Shown one piece after another: positions 60,325 through 64,000 of a stretch of 64,000 nucleotides of DNA (its first letter is position 1; the number at the start of each line of letters is the position of its first letter). The stretch covers positions 62,001-126,000 of the forward strand of contig QFPN01000001.1 of NCBI GenBank assembly GCA_003241695.1, in the 5' to 3' direction. Under the pieces are notes generated by a model that saw only the letters and a list, made by a program, of their open reading frames with translations, was not told the DNA's origin and ran no database searches. This stretch comes from Ancylobacter novellus (GTDB lineage Bacteria; Pseudomonadota; Alphaproteobacteria; Rhizobiales; Methylopilaceae). The position numbers and the translations under genes are program-made.

Positions 60325-61041
60325 ATGGCGAAATCTGGTCGGAAGCGCAAGAACGTCTCGAAGCGCGAGAGGAACGGGCGGCAGCAGCGCAGCGGGCGCG
60401 TCGCCGAGCGGGACCGGGTGATGACGGTCGCGCTGGAGCAGCGGCGGCGGCGCGGGCTCGCCGGCGAAGCCGCCCGCGACAGCCGCGCCGAGAGCCCGCT
60501 CGGCCGCATGCTGCTGACCGGGCGGCTGTCCTCGGCCGAGCATCAGGCCGGCGAGCGGCTGCGGGCGCGGCGCGCGGCCTTCCTCGCCGAGCTGGACGGG
60601 CCGCGCGTCGCCTGCTCGGCGGGCTCCGCCATGGTGGCGAACACGTTGCGGAGCGAAGACGCCGAGCGCCTCGTCGAGAACCGCAGCGACCGGCCCGAGA
60701 CGCCGGCGGAGCGCCGCGAGCGGGTTCGGGAGCAATGGGCCGAGGCGAAGGACGCCGCGCTCGCCGCCCTCGGCGGCTCCCGCGCCGGGCTCGCGCTGCT
60801 GATGCGGGTCGCCTGCGAGCTGGTCGATCCGCAAGGCGAGGCCGAGGCCGTGGTGGTGCGCATGGCGCTGCGCCGTCTCGCCGCGCGGTGGGGGCTGGCG
60901 GAGCCGGGCGGCGACGAGCCGCGCGAGCCCGGTAGGCCGAGCGAGCCGGGCCTCAGGCCGCTCCGCGTGGCGCTGGACGGCCGCGAACTGTGGCGGTTCC
61001 CGAAAGCGAAAAACTGCGGGAAGGCGGCTGAGGGCGCTTGA
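60325..61041 (+). CDS. phage hypothetical protein
   Basis: A 238-residue basic, Arg-rich protein. The N-terminus, KSGRKRKNVSKRERNGRQQRSGR, looks nucleic-acid-binding. The middle has SPLGRMLLTGRLSSAEHQAGERL and the C-terminal part ALRRLAARWGLAEP. Related frames occur ahead of terminase genes in rhizobial phages, but I cannot name a family. Overlaps no neighbour except a 4-base contact with an upstream extension of the HNH frame. Confidence 0.65.
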   Translation: MAKSGRKRKNVSKRERNGRQQRSGRVAERDRVMTVALEQRRRRGLAGEAARDSRAESPLGRMLLTGRLSSAEHQAGERLRARRAAFLAELDGPRVACSAGSAMVANTLRSEDAERLVENRSDRPETPAERRERVREQWAEAKDAALAALGGSRAGLALLMRVACELVDPQGEAEAVVVRMALRRLAARWGLAEPGGDEPREPGRPSEPGLRPLRVALDGRELWRFPKAKNCGKAAEGA

Positions 61042-61154
61042 CGGGGCGCGCAAATCACCCTTCATTGTGCGTCATTAATGCAAGTTCAGGATTTGCGCCC
61101 GCTTCGGTCCCGCCGAGGCGGGCGCTTCGCGTTCGGGGGTCGGAGGGCGTCGCG

Positions 61155-61466
61155 GTGAAGACGGCGGGCTCCCGGCTCAAGGCGACGGACGGGCGTCGCC
61201 TCGGCGTCGGGCCGAAGATCGCCGACGCGCACTACGGCAAGGCCGAACATCGCGCCTGGCGCGCCGAGGTGCTGAGGCGGGCGATGTTCTGCTGCCAGCA
61301 TCCGGGCTGCACGGCGACCGTCTACACGACGCGGCTCTACGCCGATCACATCGTCGAGCTGAAGGACGGCGGCGACCCGCTCGACCCGGAGAACGGGCAG
61401 GCGCTCTGCGGCGCGCACCACACCCGCAAGACGATCGCCGAGCGGGCGAAGCGGGCGCGAGCCTGA
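61155..61466 (+). CDS. HNH endonuclease
   Basis: A 103-residue nuclease. RRAMFCCQHPGC.. followed by YADHIVELKDGGDPLDPENGQALCGAHHTRKT is the HNH motif with DH, N and HH plus two CxxC-type zinc pairs. The GTG start is chosen because GGAGGG lies 9 bases before it; a longer upstream frame is not conserved in type. HNH proteins next to terminase support cutting at cos sites during packaging in HK97-like phages. Confidence 0.9.
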   Translation: MKTAGSRLKATDGRRLGVGPKIADAHYGKAEHRAWRAEVLRRAMFCCQHPGCTATVYTTRLYADHIVELKDGGDPLDPENGQALCGAHHTRKTIAERAKRARA

Positions 61467-61543
61467 CCCCTCCCCCCCGGTCGAAAGTCTGGAAGGCCAA
61501 GGGGCCTCAACCGCATGGGGTCTCAGCCGGGGATTTTTTATCG

Positions 61544-62023
61544 ATGGCCGAGATTTTCGACCTGCTCGGCGACCCGATCCCGGAAGGTCACGGGCGTCGC
61601 GGTCGTCCTCAGCACATCGCGACCCGCGAAAACCGTTGCAAAGTCATCATGTTGCTCGGGCTCGGATGGTCGAACGACCGGATCGCCCGCGCGCTGTCGA
61701 TCACGGCGCCCACGCTCCGGAAGAATTATTTTCGCGAACTCGCCGTCCGCGACGAGGCGCGCGACCGGGTGTTCGGCTCGCTCTTCGCGCGCTGCTACGA
61801 GGCGGCGCTTGATGGCAACGTCGGCGCGATCAAAGAATTCCAGCGCATGGTCGAGCGGAACGACATGATGCTCGGCCTGCCGGTCGCGCGGGCGGATAAG
61901 CCGGCCCCGGAGCCGAAGCTCGGCAAGAAGGAAGCGCAGCTCCGCGACGCGCACACGCCGGCGCTCGGCTCCACGCTCGGCGAGCTGATGGCGCAGCGCA
62001 TGGCTTCGAAGGGCGCGAACTGA
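61544..62023 (+). CDS. phage terminase small subunit
   Basis: A 159-residue DNA-recognition subunit. The N-terminal HTH is RENRCKVIMLLGLGWSNDRIARALSITAPTLRKNYF. A helical oligomerisation part (FARCYEAALDGNVGAIKEFQRMVERND) follows. The C-terminal tail (LGKKEAQLRDAHTPALGSTLGELM) likely binds the large subunit, whose gene starts 4 bases later. Confidence 0.85.
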   Translation: MAEIFDLLGDPIPEGHGRRGRPQHIATRENRCKVIMLLGLGWSNDRIARALSITAPTLRKNYFRELAVRDEARDRVFGSLFARCYEAALDGNVGAIKEFQRMVERNDMMLGLPVARADKPAPEPKLGKKEAQLRDAHTPALGSTLGELMAQRMASKGAN

Positions 62024-62026
62024 GCC

Positions 62027-63742
62027 ATGTGGGACCTGAGCTGTCCGGACTGGGCCGATCGGCTCCGGTCCGGACAGTCGCTGATCCCGACCCTGCCGCT
62101 GATCGAAAGCGAGGCGGATCTCGCGCTCGCGATCTTCGACGAGCTGCAGCTCCCCGACGTCGTCGGGACGCCGCGCCTCGGCGACGCCTGCGGCCAGTGG
62201 TTCCGCGACATCGTCCGGGCCGTCTTCGGGTCGTGGGATCCGGGAGCGCGCGAGCGCTTCATCCGCGACATGTTCGTGCTCGCGCCGAAGGGATCGTCGA
62301 AGACGTCCTACAGCGCCGGCCTGATGGTCACGGCCATGGTGATGAACCAGCGGCCCCGCGCCGAAATGCTGTTCGTCGGCCCGACGCAGGCGATTTCCGA
62401 CCGCGCCTTCGACCAGGCGGTCGGCATGATCAACCTCTCGCCCGAGCTGAAGCGCCGCTTCAAGCCGGTCGAGCATCGCAAGGAGATCCGGGACCTCGTC
62501 AACGAGGCCGAGATGAAGGTGAAAACGTTCGATCTCAGCATCCTGACGGGCTCGATCCCGATCTTCGTCCTGCTCGACGAGCTTCACCTTCTCGGCCGCA
62601 ACGCGCACACGACGAAGGTGCTGCGCCAGATCCGGGGCGGCCTCGAAAAGACCGAGGAGGGCTTCCTCCTCATCACCACGACGCAGAGCGACGACAATCC
62701 GGCCGGCGCGTTCAAGGACGAACTGAAGCTCGCGCGGCGCACGCGCGACGGGGAGTTCCGAGGCAAGAACGTCAGGCCGCTCCTGCCGGTGCTGTTCGAG
62801 TTTCCCGACGAGATCGCCCGCGAGCCGACCGCCTGGCAGGACGTCGACAACTGGCCGCTGGTCATGCCGAACCTCGGCCGCTCGATCCATCTCGGCAGCC
62901 TGGTGAAGGACTGGGAGAGCGAGCGCTCGAAGGGCGAGCATGCGATCCGGATCTGGGCGTCGCAGCATCTGAACATCGAAATCGGCGTCGGCATGAAGTC
63001 CGACGGCTGGAAGGGCGCGCGGTACTGGGCGCGCGCGGAGGAGCCGAGGCTCGCCGGCGGTCGCGCCGGTCTCGACTGGCTGCTCTCCGTCAGCGAGGTC
63101 GTGACGATCGGGATCGACGGCGGCGGCCTCGACGACCTGTTCGGCCTGAGCGTGCTCGGCCGGGAGAGGAAAACCGGTCGGCTCCTGTCCTGGTCGTGCG
63201 GCTGGGTGCACGAGGGCGTGCTCGAAGACCGCAAGTCGATCGCGGCGCAGCTGCTCGACTTTCAGCAAGAGGGCACGCTGACGATCGTCGACGACCGGCT
63301 CGAAGACATCTCGGGCATCGTCGAGATCGTCGAGCTGGTCCTGAATTCCGGCTTGCTCGGGGGCGTCGGCATCGATCCGGCCGCGATCGGCGAGATGCTC
63401 GACGCGATGGAAGGTCTTGGGCTCACGGAAGAGAATGGTCTGCTGATCGGCGTCATGCAGGGCGGCCGGCTCATGACCGCGATCAAGTCAGCCGAGCGCA
63501 TGGTCGCCCGCCTCCTGCTGGTGCATGACGGCTCGAAGCTGATGGCGTGGTGCGTCTCGAACCTGAAGATCGAGGCGTTGGCCACCATGATCCGGGCCAC
63601 CAAGCAGAACGCCGGCGACGCGAAGATCGACCCAGCCATCGCGTTGTTCAACGCGGTGTTCGTGATGCTCCGCAATCCGGAGCCATTCGATCCGAAGGCC
63701 AAGCGCTCGTATCTCGAGACGTCGCCCCTTCTGGTCCTCTGA
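62027..63742 (+). CDS. phage terminase large subunit
   Basis: A 571-residue packaging motor. The ATPase domain has a Walker-A-like LAPKGSSKTSYSAGL at about residues 85-99 and Walker B FVLLDELHLLG near 185. LLITTTQSDD is the coupling motif. The nuclease domain begins near residue 360 (TIGIDGGGLDDLFGLSVLG), with a second acid in GVGIDPAAIGE. It matches the HK97-type TerL family. The Walker A has Ser-Ser where others have Asn-Gly. Confidence 0.95.
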   Translation: MWDLSCPDWADRLRSGQSLIPTLPLIESEADLALAIFDELQLPDVVGTPRLGDACGQWFRDIVRAVFGSWDPGARERFIRDMFVLAPKGSSKTSYSAGLMVTAMVMNQRPRAEMLFVGPTQAISDRAFDQAVGMINLSPELKRRFKPVEHRKEIRDLVNEAEMKVKTFDLSILTGSIPIFVLLDELHLLGRNAHTTKVLRQIRGGLEKTEEGFLLITTTQSDDNPAGAFKDELKLARRTRDGEFRGKNVRPLLPVLFEFPDEIAREPTAWQDVDNWPLVMPNLGRSIHLGSLVKDWESERSKGEHAIRIWASQHLNIEIGVGMKSDGWKGARYWARAEEPRLAGGRAGLDWLLSVSEVVTIGIDGGGLDDLFGLSVLGRERKTGRLLSWSCGWVHEGVLEDRKSIAAQLLDFQQEGTLTIVDDRLEDISGIVEIVELVLNSGLLGGVGIDPAAIGEMLDAMEGLGLTEENGLLIGVMQGGRLMTAIKSAERMVARLLLVHDGSKLMAWCVSNLKIEALATMIRATKQNAGDAKIDPAIALFNAVFVMLRNPEPFDPKAKRSYLETSPLLVL

Positions 63743-63754
63743 GACGGGGTCGAT

Positions 63755-64000
63755 ATGGCGAGCTGGTGGAAGCCCTGGACATGGGGTCAGGGCGCATCGC
63801 ACGCCGACAACTTTATCCGAAATCACTCGGAAGGCTGGGTCCAGGGAGCCCGCCGCCACGGCCTGCCCGTCACGATCGACACGGCGCTACAGCTTGCGGC
63901 GGTGCTCTGCGCCGTGCGCGTCATCGCCGAGGGGGTCGCTCAGCAGCCCCTGAAAGTGATGCGGGAAGAGCTGCGAGAGGGTCGCACGTTCCTGCGGCCG
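63755..64000 (+). CDS. phage portal protein (N-terminal part, cut by window end)
   Basis: The first 82 residues of a portal protein. It begins ASWWKPWTWGQGASHADN and has LPVTIDTALQLAAVLCAVRVIAEGVAQQPLKVM, the conserved start of HK97-type portals (tAl.laAVlaCVrviae.vAqlPlkv). It starts 12 bases after TerL. The rest lies outside the window. Confidence 0.9.
   Translation, partial: MASWWKPWTWGQGASHADNFIRNHSEGWVQGARRHGLPVTIDTALQLAAVLCAVRVIAEGVAQQPLKVMREELREGRTFLRP

Larger units (their letters stand above)
46548..64000. mobile_element. temperate prophage (left part, runs off window)
   Basis: A tailed-phage genome bounded on the left by a duplicated tRNA 3' fragment. Order: att, integrase, excisionase-like gene, small overlapping genes, XRE regulator, S24 repressor, Cro-like gene, replication genes, origin-like iterons, HNH, terminase small and large, portal. 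The tRNA fragment's CCA end points to the chromosome, so the intact tRNA and the other end should lie beyond 64000. Structural genes after the portal are missing from view. No break was seen in the visible genes. Confidence 0.93.

Overview
The window reads as chromosomal DNA of a high-GC alphaproteobacterium of the order Hyphomicrobiales (Rhizobiales). Pointers to this are a SbmA/BacA-type peptide transporter, MetA, DUF2244 next to nth, an UbiK-YbjN-ProC cluster, REP-type palindromes of the kind common in this order, and very GC-rich coding. Genus and species cannot be fixed from the sequence alone.

Layout. (1) 1-13.8 kb: housekeeping and accessory genes. These are a sulfotransferase, a rhomboid protease, an ATP:cobalamin adenosyltransferase, TspO, an ABM-type monooxygenase, SbmA/BacA, DUF1963, metA behind a structured SAM-riboswitch-like leader, a maleylacetoacetate isomerase, a DMT permease, a DeoR regulator, RppH and a LysR regulator. 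(2) 13.8-29.8 kb: a SulP transporter, then an exopolysaccharide locus of the Wzx/Wzy type. It has an O-antigen-ligase/polymerase, a membrane-anchored glycosidase-like protein, two GT4 transferases, a NodB-type deacetylase, a Wzz/GumC-type chain-length protein, a flippase, a GT2 transferase, a CelD-type GNAT protein and a FAD oxidoreductase. (3) 29.8-45.3 kb: core genes, including a HAD 5'-nucleotidase, argB, a GGDEF/EAL phosphodiesterase, galE, nth, a Tat-exported amine oxidase, an MFS transporter, uvrC, proC, YbjN, ubiK and dps. (4) 45.3-46.5 kb: an AT-richer island with one unknown gene. (5) 46.55-64.0 kb: the left part of an integrated temperate phage that runs off the window.

The prophage begins at a duplicated 3' half of a CAU-anticodon tRNA gene (the attachment site) with a tyrosine integrase beside it. 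A leftward chain of overlapping small genes (excisionase-like, zinc-ribbon proteins, an XRE regulator) follows. A switch with an S24-type repressor and a Cro-like gene comes next; its 16-bp operators lie over both outward promoters. The rightward operon carries an acyl carrier protein, DUF3310, a Gp37/Gp68 (DUF5131) protein, SSB, a PAPS-reductase-like PP-loop protein and a primase-helicase. An iteron cluster with an AT-rich stretch follows it and looks like the phage replication origin. Then come an HNH nuclease, the two terminase subunits and the start of a portal protein, the usual order of an HK97-like tailed phage.

The most unusual elements are the iteron array at 60029-60299, the mirrored pL/pR operator architecture, a free-standing copy of what looks like the C-terminal cysteine motif of B12-dependent ribonucleotide reductase, a phage-borne acyl carrier protein, the AT-rich unknown gene co-transcribed with the repressor, and the metA riboswitch.
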